From: Isoetes taiwanensis
Lineage: Eukaryota > Streptophyta > Lycopodiopsida > Isoetales > Isoetaceae
Direction: 5' to 3'
Length of the DNA stretch: 64,000 nt
Assembly (NCBI GenBank): GCA_021234155.1
Contig: JAJEKV010000021.1
Coordinates: forward strand, 13,205,760-13,269,759
Made by a program: the position numbers and the translations under genes. Positions 22,795-35,749 of this stretch are shown here, in pieces. The notes below the pieces were generated by a model. That model did no database searches. It was given only the letters and a program-made list of their open reading frames with translations, and was not told where the DNA came from. Each line of letters begins with the position of its first letter. The first letter of the stretch is position 1.

Positions 22795-25700
22795 ACTTTT
22801 GCTCTGCAATTTTTTGTTTTCTTTCATTTATGACTTGTTTCTACTAACTATAATACATATCAAAGTACATTAAAGCAAACTTGAAGCTAATATGTTGCAC
22901 AATACATTCATCACATTGTAATCCACAATAGTTGGGAATTGCTTTTGGGCAAGAAGTAGATGTTAGCATTTTAGGTTGTGGTCCCATGCTCTAGTAGGCA
23001 ATTCTTACTAGGCTGCAGACATGCAAGGGCTGCGTAGAACCTTGTTCAAGTCCTTGTGGAAGGAAGCCAAGGTAGACTTGTTACCACTCAGCAAATTCGT
23101 TTTGATCCAGTCCATCATAAATGCAGTTCATGTTTTATGTTACAAAGTATATACTCCATCACATTATAATGGACCCAGACGACTTTAGTTCCATCTTTCT
23201 TCTGCTTTATAGACAGTCTCAATTCTAGGTATCCCATTCGTAGTGTAGTGTCTGGGCCAACATGCATAAATTTAATGTTATTGTTCTCATACAGGGCATC
23301 ACTGGAATCCCAATAAGCTAAGATTAAACAAGTGGGACATTTATGTTGGTGGTGCTAAGATGAGCAAACGACATCTGAGAATAGAAGATGCATATAAGCA
23401 AATTGCTACTAATCTAGCAGGTTGGCTGAATAAAGAGATGAGAAAAAAGAGAAGATTTAGCAGTGTTCATGAGGTCCTTATCTCCTAGACATTTTATGAA
23501 TGGGGAGACAGAAGACTAATCGAATCCAATTCTTAACAATGATATGTAGTTAGTTAAGTACTACTTTATTTTATGTCTTTGAATAAAATAATGTTCATAG
23601 ATCAATTGTAGAATCTAGGTGGTGGAAAAACCGGTTCTTTGAGGGCACCGGACAGCCCCTTATTTATTTGCACTCGAGGTATGTGTTAGGAGGTTTTGTA
23701 GTTAAGACAACTTGGTAGTTGTATACATGGATGAAACTTCGGGTCGATCCCTCCGGCAAAGTTGGAACATTCATGTTTGCTAAGATGTTTCCAGTTATGT
23801 CCTTGTCATGCACAAAGTAACCAGCATTTCCTGAACATTCTTAATTGGATAATGATTATAGACATGAATGCTAGATAGAATCACTTGACTTGTCACCGCA
23901 GATAGGACAATGAGCATGTGTTGCCACATGACTGTGTTAGATGTGAGCATTAGTATTGGTTCTATCTTAATATTGAGTCGGGCGTTAGGTGTCTAGTCAT
24001 TTCGCACACATTAGGCTGCTAGGATCTTCTTCTTGCGGTTTCAAAGGCTTCAAATGCAATTCTTCCTTGATGTAAGCAACTTCAGGTGAGGTGGTCGCCT
24101 TCTTTGCTTGGAAGAGAGTAATACAATGCGAGAATGAAATCCAAGGGAGGATTGCGAAGGTTCCATTTTAAACCGACAATATTACCCTTACGCCTTTTTT
24201 TTAAAAAGCTGCTTTGGATGTTCTTTGACATGTATTTTTGGCCATACCATCTAAGAAGAAGGATTTCATAGCTAGTTTCTGGTTTGTCCTTTGCCACATC
24301 TAATAATCTCTTAGTTGCCATTGTAGGTTATGTCTTCGTGAAGAACTGAATGGAGAACAAGCATCCTCGTATTCCGTGATTTCACGGGCACGTGAAGTAG
24401 CTCGAAGCAAGGCAACCCCAACATTCATTCTGATTCCGTTAGGGCATCTAGTGGAGGTTTCAGAGAATGAAGATGGGGAAGGATCAATCAAGGAGGGTTC
24501 ACTACATTTACGCACATGGTCCTTTAACAGGGGGTGTTTGACACCTCCAATATTATCAGATCCAAATTGTGGTATAGTATTTTTCCAACAAGTGTCGGAT
24601 TTGGTACGTAAACAGATATCATTAACTTTTAACTCTTTAGGGTAGGCACGAACAAATTGTATAAGCCAAGAATATCCCCAATAGCTTTTATCTTAAAATG
24701 TAATTGCTCTTCACATTTGTTTGGTTATGTATACTGGCCTTTCTAAATCTATTGGCATCTATTCAGATATGCTATGAATGCAAGAAATGGATTGCAACAA
24801 AATTATGGGCATAAAGCTGCTATTTACAGCCATGAAGAATTTGGAAGAAACCGAGATATTTCAGTTAACCGGGACTCATTAAAAGAGAGCTTACAGATGA
24901 GCATCGAGACTCGAGAAAATGCACGTCCCCCCATGGCAAGCGCTGACCACCATTTTCAGTTTGTACATTTGCATATTTTGAACTTCTCTTGAAACACACT
25001 TTGTTTTTTATATGTAGGTTTCTTGTTTTAAACAAACAGATGAAAACAAAAGATTATGTAATGATGTGACAACTAATTCTGCAGAGCTTCGGCTTTCGAT
25101 GCAACCTCCACATCCTTCATCAACAGGATCGTTATGTTTGCCAGTGCCCTTCTCTTCAATTCTATCCATTTTTCTGGCTTTGTTCTTCGATTTTTCACAT
25201 TGGGTGATGCTCATTTGCTAAACCCAATATGATCTTATCGAAACCATATCTGCTCCTATCTGCAAATAAGAAATAATCGCTAATGGGTTATTCGAATTCT
25301 TCATATAAAACAGGCACAACCAAAGAAAGAACAGAATGGGTTGGGTTTTGCTCATTCTATTCCCATTACAATGTTGTACAGAAAAATATCATATCAATCG
25401 TGAAGAAGCAGATCTATGCTACAGAGCATTATTTGTATGGAATCATAATTCATTGCACAATGGAATGCAGATATTTAACAGAGCATGATTAATCATACAC
25501 CATCTCAACAGAACCACTCATTCATCTCAAGCTGCACAAAAAAAATGAAAACGTAGGTAGGATTTTACAGGATATTACCTGCATTGCCAATCCAAACCGA
25601 GTTTATCCTTTTGCAGAATTTGCGAAACTAGATCATCCATGTAAAATCCAAGCTCGAATCCGACAGGGGCTTCTTATTCGACCCTTTGTATTGCAATGGA

Positions 25701-26454
25701 AAAAAACCAAGTAGGCCGCAAAACATATAAATCTTAAGACGTAAGGAACACAGCAAAAAGGCTGCTAATCCAGGTTGGTATCAAACGTACCCATAACCAC
25801 CTACGACAAAATAAACACAGGTCTCTTGGCATAAAAAAAAAAAAAAAATGTTATGATGCTTTCAACTGTCTCAAACTAGCATCGCTTTCTTGGAGTCGAG
25901 CGATTCCTTTTTCGATAGCCAACAAAGCTAAACTACGGAATACTCGCTAGAAAACCGAGACTAAAGGTACTGTAAATTGGAAGATTATAGAGTAATGCAG
26001 GCAAATAAACAATCTCTTACAAGCATCAAAATCAAGAACAAGGCGTTATATAATGTGCTTTCTCAGGTTTAACAGGGAGTCCAGGAGGGACGTAAATTTT
26101 TCTGTCAAGGCAGAGAAAAAAAGTTACATTTTGGTGTGACCGGACTTGCCAAACACTGTAGATCTACCAAATACACAACCCACTAAACTGTACGCATTAC
26201 ATATTTAGATTCCTCCAAGAAACAGACATTTCAACAGCAAACAGGGCATTTTTTTGCATTGGTGGGCGAATTAGTGGATCACTTTTGTCATGGAGGAGAG
26301 GCTTTGGCTTTGGCTATGCATCAATGTTTTGCTCCTCTACAAGAAACATGTATTTCCTTATACTTTTGAAATCCTTGTTCTATGACAAGGACCAAAGATT
26401 TGATTTAAGCCACTTCACCCTCGGGACACGGAGGGCAACCCTCCGTGCGTAGCA
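22795..26454. other. Gene-poor interior of the LTR insertion
   Basis: No known protein family is visible. A frame near 23330-23470 (LRLNKWDIYVGGAKMSKRHL) and one at 24774-24992 (MNARNGLQQNYGHKAAIYSH) are open but unrecognised; they may be diverged exons of the same captured kinase gene or chance. An A-run is at about 25830-25847. Confidence 0.4.
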
Positions 26455-29400
26455 CCTTGTTTGTGTTGCATTCAAACGACTTTATTTTGCGATCGAGATC
26501 TCGGATCAAAGTGGGACCCATACCGTTGGATTCCTCTCATCGAAAGCTTTTCAATGAGTAGTGGTTTGACATCATTCCGTGCAACCTTGGATAATCTAGG
26601 GGAATCTTCATAGAATCTAAAGGAATCTAAGAGAATCTATATAGAAGCTTGGGGAATCTAGAGGAATTTTGGGATAATCTTTGGGAATCAAGGGAATCTC
26701 AAGAGAATCTTAAGAAATCTATGGGAATCTCAAAAGCATCTAGGGGAATCTAAGAGAATCTTCGAAAAATGTTTAACAATCTAGGGAAATCTTGATAGAA
26801 TCTTAACGAATCTAGGGGAATGTTCATAGAATTTAAGGGAATCTAGGAGAATCTACATAGAATCTTGGGGAATCTAAATGAACCGTCAAATAATCTTGAA
26901 AATCTAGGGGAATATATAGAACCTTAAGAATCTAGGGGGATCTTAGGGGAATATTAGGGAATCGAGGGAGAATCCAAGGGGACCTATGGGAATCTTTGAC
27001 ACTAGGTGTGTTCTACGGGGGAATCTTCATAGAATATAACAGAATCTAGAAGAATCTACATGGATTTTATTCTATGTGTCCCAGGGAAACGATGCACCCA
27101 TGGTTTATATAATGTGCTAAAAATATGTGACATGCTTTTTTGCCGTCGGATTGGGGGCACTGGTTAAGTGGCGCGACATGGGCCATTGGATTATGGATGG
27201 GTCATGCATGGGACATACATGGCCGTGCATGGGGGCATGCAACACATCTCTAGACCATCAGATCAAAAAGGGGAGGCGAAATCATGGCCTTGATTTTTAC
27301 TAGGAAGGTGCAAGGAAGCTTCCTCCAAAGTGGATTTGGTGTAACCAATCTCAACCGTTAGATCAAAAAGGGGAGGAGAAATCCTAGCCATTCATTTTTT
27401 TATTAAATTAAAGTTTTTTATATTAAAGGGGTGAGGTGTCACCCTTATTCAATGAAATGGTAATGAGGTGGCACCCCATTATCAAACGACTTTATCTTGC
27501 GATCGAGATCTCGGATCAAAGTGGGACCCACACCGTTGGATTCCTCTCATCGAATGTTTTTCAATGAGTAGTGGTTTGACATCATTCCGTGCAACCTTGG
27601 ATAATCTAGGAGAATCTTCATAGAATCTAAAGGAATCTAAGAGAATCTATATAGAAGCTTGGGGAATCTAGAGGAATTTTGGGATAATCTTTGGGAATCA
27701 AGGGAATCTCAAGAGAATCTTAAGCAATCTATGGGAATCTCAAAAGCATCTAGGGGAATCTAAGAGAATCTTCGAAAAATGTTTAAGAATCTAGGGAAAT
27801 CTTGATAGAATCTTAACGAATCTAGGGGAATGTTCATAGACTTTAAGGGAATCTAGGAGAATCTACATAGAATCTTGGGGAATCTAAATGAACCGTCAAA
27901 TAATCTTGAAAATCTAGGGGAATATATAGAACCTTAAGAATCTAGGGGGATCTTAGGGGAATATTAGGGAATCGAGGGAGAATCCAAGGGGACCTATGGG
28001 AATCTTTGACACTAGGTGTGTTCTATGGGGGAATCTTCATAGAATATAACAGAATCTAGAAGAATCTACATGGAATCTTAGGCAATCTAGAGGAATCTTA
28101 GGATAATATTTGAGTATCTAGGGGAATCTCAAGAGAATCTAAAGGAATCTAAGGGAATCTAAGGGAATCTAAAGGAATCTTGGGACAACCTTTGGAATCT
28201 AAGGGAATCTTGAAGAATCTACATGGAATCTTGGGGAATTGAGACGAATCTTAGGATAATCTTTGAAAATCTACAGGAATCTCAGGAGAATCTTTAGGAA
28301 TCTAAGGACTGGTTAAGTGGCGCGACATGGGCCATTGGATTATGGATGGGTCATGCATGGGACATACATGGCCATGCATGGGGGCATGCAACACATCTCT
28401 AGACCATCAGATCAAAAAGGGGAGGCGAAATCATGGCCCTTGATGTTTGCTAGGAAGGTGCAAGGAAGCTTCCTCCAAAGTGGATTTGGTAACCAATCTC
28501 AACCGTTAGATCAAAAGGGGGAGGAGAAATCCTAGCCATTTATTTTTTTATTAAATTAAAGTTTTTTATATTAAAGGGGTGAGGTGTCATCCTTATTTAA
28601 TGAAATGGTAATGAGGTGGCACCCCATTAATTATGAAGCTTTCATGGAAGCTTCCTTCTTTTGTGTTGCATTCAAACGACTTTATCTTGCGATCGAGATC
28701 TCGGATCAAAGTGAGACCCACACTGTTGGATTCCTCTCATCGAATGCTTTTCAATGAGTAGTGGTTTGACATCATTCCGTGCAACCTTGGATAATCTAGG
28801 GGAATCTTCATAGAATCTAAAGGAATCTAAGAGAATCTATATAGAAGCTTGGGGAATCTAGAGGAATTTTGGAATAATCTTTGGGAATCAAGGGAATCTC
28901 AAGAGAATCTTAAGAAATCTATGGGAATCTCAAAAGTATCTAGGGGAATCTAAGAGAATCTTCGAAAAATGTTTAACAATCTAGGGAAATCTTGATAGAA
29001 TCTTAATGAATCTAGGGGAATGTTCATAGAATTTAAGGGAATCTAGGAGAATCTACATAGAATCTTGGGGAATCTAAATGAACCGTCAAATAATCTTGAA
29101 AATCTAGGGGAATATATAGAACCTTAAGAATCTAGGGGGATCTTAGGGGAATATTAGGGAATCGAGGGAGAATCCAAGGGGACCTATGGGAATCTTTGAC
29201 ACTAGGTGTGTTCTATGGGGGAATCTTCATAGAATATAACAGAATCTAGAAGAATCTATATGGAATCTTAGGCAATCTAGAGGAATCTTAGGATAATATT
29301 TCAGTATCTAGGGGAATCTCAAGAGAATCTAAAGGAATCTAAGGGAATCTAAAGGAATCTTGGGACAACCTTTGGAATCTAAGGGAATCTTGAAGAATCT

Positions 29401-29750
29401 ACATGGAATCTTGGGGAATCGAGACGAATCTTAGGATAATATTTGAAAATCTACAGGAATCTCAGGAGAATCTTTAGGAATCTAAGGGAATCTTCATAAA
29501 ATCTTTGAGTATCTAGAGAATCTTGATGGGATCTTGGAGAATCTTTATAGAATCTTCATCGTATGACTTTAAATTTGATTTCTAGTCGAATTTGTACAAT
29601 CCCTCGAGGAATCAACATTGATGGAATCTCATAGAATCTAGGGAAATCTTTCTAGAGCCTTGGAGAATCTAGGAGAATCCTAATAGAATCTTCGTTGGAT
29701 GGCACTGCATTTTTGGCGTCTAATCGAATTTGTACAATCCCTCATAGTAC
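26455..29750. repeat. Alternating module B / module A with long GAATCT arrays
   Basis: Module B starts with a header (CAAACGACTTTAT, GCGATCGAGATCTCGGATC, CATCATTCCGTGCAACCTTGG), then an irregular array of GGGAATCTA, GAATCTT and GAATCTAGGGG every 15-17 bases. B occurs at 26455-27065, 27481-28305 and 28656-29750. A occurs at 27066-27480 and 28306-28655. The unit 27066-28305 is a near copy of 28306 onward, so a roughly 1.2-kb A+B unit is tandemly duplicated. Positions within B copies align almost base for base, so the array spread as whole blocks rather than by slippage. Confidence 0.85.
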
Positions 29751-29982
29751 AACCACTTGTATATATGTATATATATATGCTTTTATCATAGCAACCTTCC
29801 CAATGCAGGATCTATAATCATGATACTTACAAAAACATGCTAACTTCTAGGAATATGGAGATAATCTAACAAATTTTGATAATAATAAACTTAATGAATA
29901 AAATAGAACCCTATAAAGTAGCATGATGATGGCGTTCTGGACTAGTCCTAAGATTTATTAATCCCGACTCCAAGTGGGAATA

Positions 29983-30015
29983 TATATATACCATATAAAT
30001 ACATGGAACGCCACA
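29983..30015 (-). repeat. Terminal piece of the outer 3' LTR
   Basis: CCATATAAATACATGGAACG followed by CCACA matches the terminus of the outer 5' LTR at 54345-54370 except for one base. It borders the internal region and is followed by the polypurine tract. Confidence 0.75.
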
Positions 30016-30030
30016 TCCCCCCCCCTCCCA
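30016..30030 (-). other. Polypurine tract of the outer chromovirus
   Basis: The plus strand reads TCCCCCCCCCTCCCA, so the minus strand is TGGGAGGGGGGGGGA directly before the 3' LTR. This is the expected place and composition for the plus-strand DNA primer of reverse transcription. Confidence 0.8.
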
Positions 30031-30606
30031 ATAATAATGTTGTCCTCAGCATTGGGGTTAATAGTTTATCTAGAAATAAAAACAATTAAGTTATAAAAAT
30101 TGCTGAAGTAATACAGAATTGCATAAAGTTGTTCTAGGACCAAAGTCATCTAACAATTAACAATAATTATCATCTTAAAAAAGTTTAGATAGGAGCACAC
30201 ATACAAAATAACAGATAAATAACAAGAAATGGCCCCAGACTGAGGAGGCCTAGGATCTTATGCAGTACGTCAGTACGCGGTGGCCTGCAGAATTATAGTA
30301 CATCAGTACTTATGAAATAATTTAAGTAGTGAGGAAGCATCCCCTTACGAAAAAGAAATACGAATGAAGGAAATCCTATCATGCCTAAGGCTTGCATTCC
30401 GTTTCGGCGTAAGTAATGGCAATGTTCCTATTATAGCTGTAAACGGATGCGTCATCATGAATGCCTATATGCCCAATTCCCCATCTAGGATGCATGTAAG
30501 CCAACCTCTGAAATGATTCATGTCGGGTCAACTCTCATATGATCCCTGTTGGACCCATAACACAATGCTTACCATTAGGGTTGGAGTTGATCGCATCCTG
30601 AATGGT

Positions 30607-30780
30607 TCAGCCTTGACATTCTCGCATAAAGTCTGGATAATTCTTGTCCAAATCCGCTTTAAGAACCCAGGTTGCATCCTCTGTCGGTAAGTGTTTCCAC
30701 TTAACCAAATACTGCAAGATTTGAGTTCTCCGGGTTTGCTTATATGTACGATCAAGGAGAGCCGCAGGCACAATCTCCGA
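30607..30780 (-). other. Integrase C-terminal chromodomain (outer element)
   Basis: LLDRTYKQTRRTQILQYLVK followed by WKHLPTEDATWVLKADLDKN has the chromodomain pattern (YLVKWKGxxxxxxTWExxxxL). In chromoviruses this domain directs integration toward particular chromatin. In proteins such as HP1 the same fold binds methylated H3 lysine 9. Here one of the usual aromatic cage positions before LQYLVKW is not obvious, so binding specificity is uncertain. Confidence 0.8.
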
Positions 30781-33700
30781 TTGATCTTTCGTCATCTCCA
30801 GAGGTGTCGGCGTGTTAAGAATCTCTTCTGGGTCGGGGTTATGCTTCTTGAGAAGGCTCACATAAAAGACTTTATGGACCTTCAAATGCGTGGGTAAATT
30901 CAACCGGTAGGCCTGAGAACCTATCCTCTCGGTTAACTCCAAGGGCCCTGCCCATCTAGATGCAAGCTTTTTGCAATTGCCAATTTTGAGTTTGGCTTGC
31001 CTGACCTTAATCCTCAACAACTTGAAATTCCCATTGTGTCTGATGCCAGTCGGTAAGGCTCTTTTGCCGGGCTCTAGCAGCTAACAAATACCCTCGAACT
31101 TCCTCGACTAGGGCATGTATATCTGTAAGCAATTATTGAGAGACTTCCATCTTGGAAACTGGATTATGCCACGTGCCTGGAGTAAGGCATTGATGGTCAT
31201 AATTGATCATAAAAGGAGACATTCGTGAAGACTCCTGTCTAGTACTGTTATACGCAAACTCCACCAAATGGATGTAATCTGCCCATTGGGATTGCTTGTT
31301 CCAGATATAGTTACGTAGCATATCTTCGATTATGCAATTGGTACGCTCTATTTGGCCATCCGTCTGCGGATAAGATGAGCTCATGGCAAGTTTAGTTGGA
31401 ATAGTGCTAAAGAAATCCTTCCAAAATGCACTAACAAACTTAGGATCCCAATCCGATATAATGGTGTGGGGCATCCCATGAAGGCGAAATACCTCTTTTG
31501 TGAACAACAAGGCGGTATGGCAAAAAGTGCACCATTTTATAAAGTTTGTCGACCGTTACTATCAAGGCATCAAAGCCCCTTAAGATGCGTGGAAGTCCCA
31601 CGATGAAATCCATGGTGATAACTTCCCATTTTGCAATAGGAACATCTAAGGATTGCAATTCCCCTGGGATGCGTAATTGTTCCACCTTTGTTTGCTGACA
31701 TATCTGACATTGCTTAATGTATCAAACAATGTGTTTTCTTCATCCCTGGCTAAAAATAGCTGGAGCGGATCTTAAAATATGTCTTCATAAATCCTGCATG
31801 CCCCACTATAGGTCTATTATGTGTGTCATGGAGAATGAGCTTACAAACTCCTGACGTCTCGAGAATACATAACTTATCCTTGTAATGAAGAAGATTACCT
31901 TCCTTTTATAGTGGCGGAAAGCCTCCCCCTCCTTATCAGTTCTGGCTTTCTTGGATAGACTTTGCCATATTTCCTGAAATTCAAGATCTGTTGAAAGAGT
32001 CTGTTGTATCTGCTTACCAAACTCACTGGTGAAAGTGGAAATTGCATTGCAATTCATTCGGGTAAACATTGGATGCCTGGAAAGTGCGTCCGCAATAACA
32101 TTATGCGTGCCCGGCTTATAGACTAGTTCAAAATCATACTCTTCTAGAAACTCCATCCATCGTCGCTATCTAAGATTGAGGTGGGGCTGCGTGAAAATAT
32201 ATTGGAGGCATTGGTGATCTGTATCCAACTGGAATCGTCTGCCAAGTAAGTAATTACGCAAGGCACGCATGACAGCAAGTAATTTGTGGTCATGTATGGG
32301 GTAATGTTGTTCTGCATCATTCATCTTTCGAGAATCATAGGCGATTACTCTACCTTTTTGCATTAATACTCCACCTGTAGCAATCTTACTGGCGTCTGTG
32401 GCCACCCACTTATCCTTTTGAGGATCCGACAAGGTAAGAACTGGAGCGGTTGTCAAGGCATCCTTTAATGACTGAAAGCCGGCCTGGATCTTGTCCTTCT
32501 AGTGTGTCAACCAATTCCTAAACTTCTCATGTTTTGTAAGGTCCGTAAGGGGCGTGGCAAGCTTAGCAAATTCCTTAACAAACTTACGATAATATCCTGC
32601 CAACCCTAGAAAGCTGCGGACCTCTGATACGTTTGTTGGGATCGGCCAATCTTTTACTACTTCTATCTTGGCTGGATCTGTGGCTATTCCCTTCGCAGAA
32701 ACAATGTGTTCTAAGTAATCGGCCTTAGTAGTTGCAAACCTACACTTGGAGAACTTGGCATAAAGCTGATGGTGTCTCAATTTTTGCAAGACCGACCGAA
32801 GATGACGCTCATGGTCCTCTAAGGTTTTGCTGTATATGAGGATAGCATCGAAGAAAATGATGACAAAATCATCAAGATATTCGCGAAAACATCATTCATC
32901 AACCTCATGAATGTGGCAGGAGCATTAATTAAGCCAAATGGCATAATAGTGGACTCATAGTGCCCATAGCGTGTCCAAAAAACGGACTATAGATGTCATC
33001 CTCTTTAATTCTTATCTGGTGATATCCTGAGAAAAGATCAATTTTTGTGAAATACTTAGCTCCTTGCAATTGATCCATCAAGTCATCGGCACGGGGTAAA
33101 GCATACTGATTCTTAAGCGTGTGGTTGTTCAATTGACTGTAATCAATGCACATCCTCAAGGTACCATCCTTTTTCTTCACAAACAAAATAGGGGCACCAG
33201 AGGGTGACACATTTAGTTGAATGAATCCCAATTTGAGAAGCTCTTGCAACTGCTTCTTAAGCTCTATCAATTCAGGTGTACTCATTTTGTATGGAGCTTT
33301 ACTGGTAGGTTTAGTACCTGGTTCTAAGGTAATTTCACATTCCACGCCTTGGAAAGGTGGCAACCTATGAATCTCATCTGGAAAGAGGTCGTGGTATTCT
33401 CGAAGAACGGCTGCTATTGCCAGGGGCAAGCTGTGAATAACTTCCTCCTGTTTAGACTTGGCCTCTACTGATGCAAGTCTAACAATACAAGCAACTTGAT
33501 AACTCTTGATGGCTTTATCCAACTGATGCAATGAAATAAACTGCATAATTAGAATTACTGGTTTACCTGCTATGGTTACTCGAGCTCCATTAGCTGCATT
33601 AAAGGTGATCTCTCGCTTTTCACAATTAATGCTGGTCTTTGCAGCAGCTAAAAATTCCATACCCACAATAAGATCATAACGACCAATATTCATAATCTCG

Positions 33701-33950
33701 GCCCCTAGTGCAACGGGTGCTCCTGGCAACTGATATTCAAATTGATACGTCGATCTTGAGTATGGCATACGGCCCCACTAGCCAGTGTGACTGGACGTGG
33801 CTTTGGCTTTAAAGGAGTAAGCTGTAAAGCTTCTGCCATTCTAGGTGAAGCAAAATTGTGCATACTACCTGTGTCCATAAGGATGATAAAAGGTTTGTGG
33901 TCTACTTGGCCCACCATGGATATGACAGAAGGTTAACTATCTACTTGACA
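30607..33950 (-). pseudogene. pol: Outer chromovirus pol: protease, RT, RNase H, integrase, chromodomain
   Basis: Reading the minus strand: protease (LMDTGSMHNFASPRMAEAL, about 33870), RT in a 279-codon open stretch 32929-33768 ([35 protein letters not shown]), RNase H 32166-32456 (VATDASKIATGGVLMQKG), integrase with a damaged HHCC finger near 31720, catalytic core 31133-31685 (WEVITMDFIVGLP, SDWDPKFVSAFW, TDGQIERTN), the GPY/F-like C-terminal region, and a chromodomain at 30607-30780 (QILQYLVKWKHLPTEDATWV). Domain order and chromodomain place it in the chromovirus branch of Ty3/Gypsy. The RT active-site motif reads FFDA instead of (Y/F)xDD, near 32847. Several frameshifts and stops separate the segments. 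It is not functional. Confidence 0.85.
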
Positions 33951-34044
33951 TATTTCAATAGCAGCATAAATGTGGGACTCACCTTGTATATAGTCTGGCG
34001 CCTCGTCATCGGCAACAATTTTCGGTTCATTTGGGCCCATGACA

Positions 34045-35040
34045 TCATCCCGTGGTACTAGCAAACTTATCTAGCACAGTAAAGGAAACTTTCTTATCTT
34101 GTTTCTGATACCTAGCCGACGAGAGAGGTCCTTGGCTAGGTGAGCATCCCCGATATGGCGTATAGCCCCTATTCTGACCAAAGGTAGAAGGGCGTGGTGG
34201 CTGGTACTTAGGAGTATCCTCCTCCAAGCTAAGAGCTTTAGCCTTAGCTTCTGCTACTGTTTTGGGATATATGGCTCGGACTATTTTCCTGAGAGTAAGC
34301 GATAACCCCTCTATATACCCTTCAATTGCCCTGTCTTCATTTACTCCCGGAACATTCAAGCATAAAATTCATCTGTGTATGCTTGGGCTGTCATATTCTT
34401 TTGCTCCATATGGTAAAAGGTTTGAATTTGTTGGCAGCGATGAGCTTCGGGAACATGTGAGATTTGAAAGCTTTGGCAAAAACCTTATATCGGCACCTGC
34501 CTTGAGTCAGGCCATGAGAACGTGCATATCCTTCCACCAAATACGGACTGACCCTGTGAGGTTGGTGGTGGCAACCTTGCCGATATCCTTCTCTGTCCTT
34601 CCATAGAACTTGTCGAATTCATGCATCTCATCTAACCAGGATTCAGCATCCACACCTGACCTGGTCTTACCCGAGAACTGAGCCAATTTATGGTTCTTCC
34701 AAATGCTAGTAATGGCAGAGTCTACGGTTTTCTGATAGTCCTTCTTCTTGGACTTTGCATAATCATCTGCTGACTCAGAGGACTCCGATGACTCGGATGA
34801 TTCAGAACTGGCATCAGATGATGAATTGCTCCATGTCGGGCTCCGAGCGTGTGGATGCAGCTGGAGCAGGTGCTGGTACAGGTGGCGGTGGTGGCTAGTG
34901 ATTTGCTATAGTGGGAATCTCAGAACCATATTCATGCAGTACTGGTGGTGGATTGTTTTGAAGTACATAAGCTTGGAGCTCAGTAAGCTGGTGCTTCATA
35001 AGTATGAGCTTCTATTCTGAAGTAAGACGATCGGGTTGCA
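34045..35040 (-). pseudogene. gag: Outer chromovirus gag
   Basis: Minus-strand peptides MHEFDKFYGRTEKDIGKVAT, NLTGSVRIWWKDMHVLM, then GYIEGLSLTLRKIVRAIYPK and TVAEAKAKALSLEEDTPKYQ are typical of the capsid and nucleocapsid region of plant Ty3/Gypsy Gag (domain Retrotrans_gag). Between this and the protease I see no CCHC zinc knuckle, which is usual in this group. It may have been lost by mutation. Frameshifts lie near 34360 and 34400, and a stop separates Gag from the protease near 33930. Confidence 0.75.
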
Positions 35041-35214
35041 CGGATGTCGCCCATGGAGGGGGATGGGCACCTCTAAAATATAGATACGATTAAGATAAAC
35101 ACAACATTTCAAGCTTTGTCATAATAGCATTATTAGGAAAGAGAATACTTGATGTAAGAGTGGAAATTGGTGTCACATTTAACATAGTGCCCGAATGGAC
35201 AAACAGAATGTGGA

Positions 35215-35245
<31 letters not shown>

Positions 35246-35254
35246 TACATGGAG

Positions 35255-35650
35255 TTATACATAAGCATAGTCAGTTGGAGATGTGAGTGGATTCAGTATC
35301 GAATGAAGGGTACTATCCCTTACTGACCACAACAGATTATACTTCTGCCAAGCCCGAAGGATGGTATCCTGGTACTCCATGGTCGGGCTTATGATCAAAA
35401 GATTGAACATATTGTTCATTGCTCGATATAGTTCCCAAAGCTGATCATCCACATCGAAAGTGCTTCCTCGTATGTGTTATCCCAATAGGACCAAATCCTT
35501 CGCATGGTACATCGTAAGTCGTGGGCGACTTTATCCCGAAGAAGCGTAACAAGTTCCCGCCCATTAGTGGGGTAGTATGGCATGTTTGTCGTTGCAGTAG
35601 ACCCTGCAGTAGATGTACAATCAATGGCTTATAATTTACATAGAAGACAT
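35255..35650 (-). pseudogene. Unrecognised coding segment between ORF2 and gag (outer element)
   Basis: After a possible splice acceptor (CTACTGCAG) the minus strand encodes MPYYPTNGRELVTLLRDKVA and MRRIWSYWDNTYEEAL, then after a frame change DVDDQLWELYRAMNNMFNLL and YQDTILRAWQKYNLLWSV to a stop at 35255. It is rich in Trp and Tyr, predicted alpha-helical, and may be the N-terminal part of Gag. No family is recognised. A T-run follows at about 35214-35239. Confidence 0.45.
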
Positions 35651-35749
35651 TCATCAAAGAGAGAAAACCAAACATAGAATATCGAAGTTTATATTATAAA
35701 TGGCATACAAGTGCCTATTTGAGTAATATATATATCTTAATGGCCGAGG

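Larger units (their letters stand above)
21021..29982. mobile_element. 8.96-kb insertion within the outer 3' LTR, class unresolved
   Basis: The LTR is split here: TATATCAT precedes the insertion and TATACCAT-ATAAATAC follows it, which could be a mutated 8-bp duplication. It holds module A (21034-21447), module C (21473-21650), receptor-kinase remnants (21755-22790), about 3.6 kb without recognised genes, and alternating B and A modules with GAATCT arrays. No transposase and only a very short terminal match (TATATT) are visible. It may be several successive insertions. Confidence 0.5.

Noticed and set aside
26455-29750. GAATCT array as telomeric or centromeric satellite
   Set aside because: The motif spacing is irregular and the array is limited in length and interspersed with unique headers.
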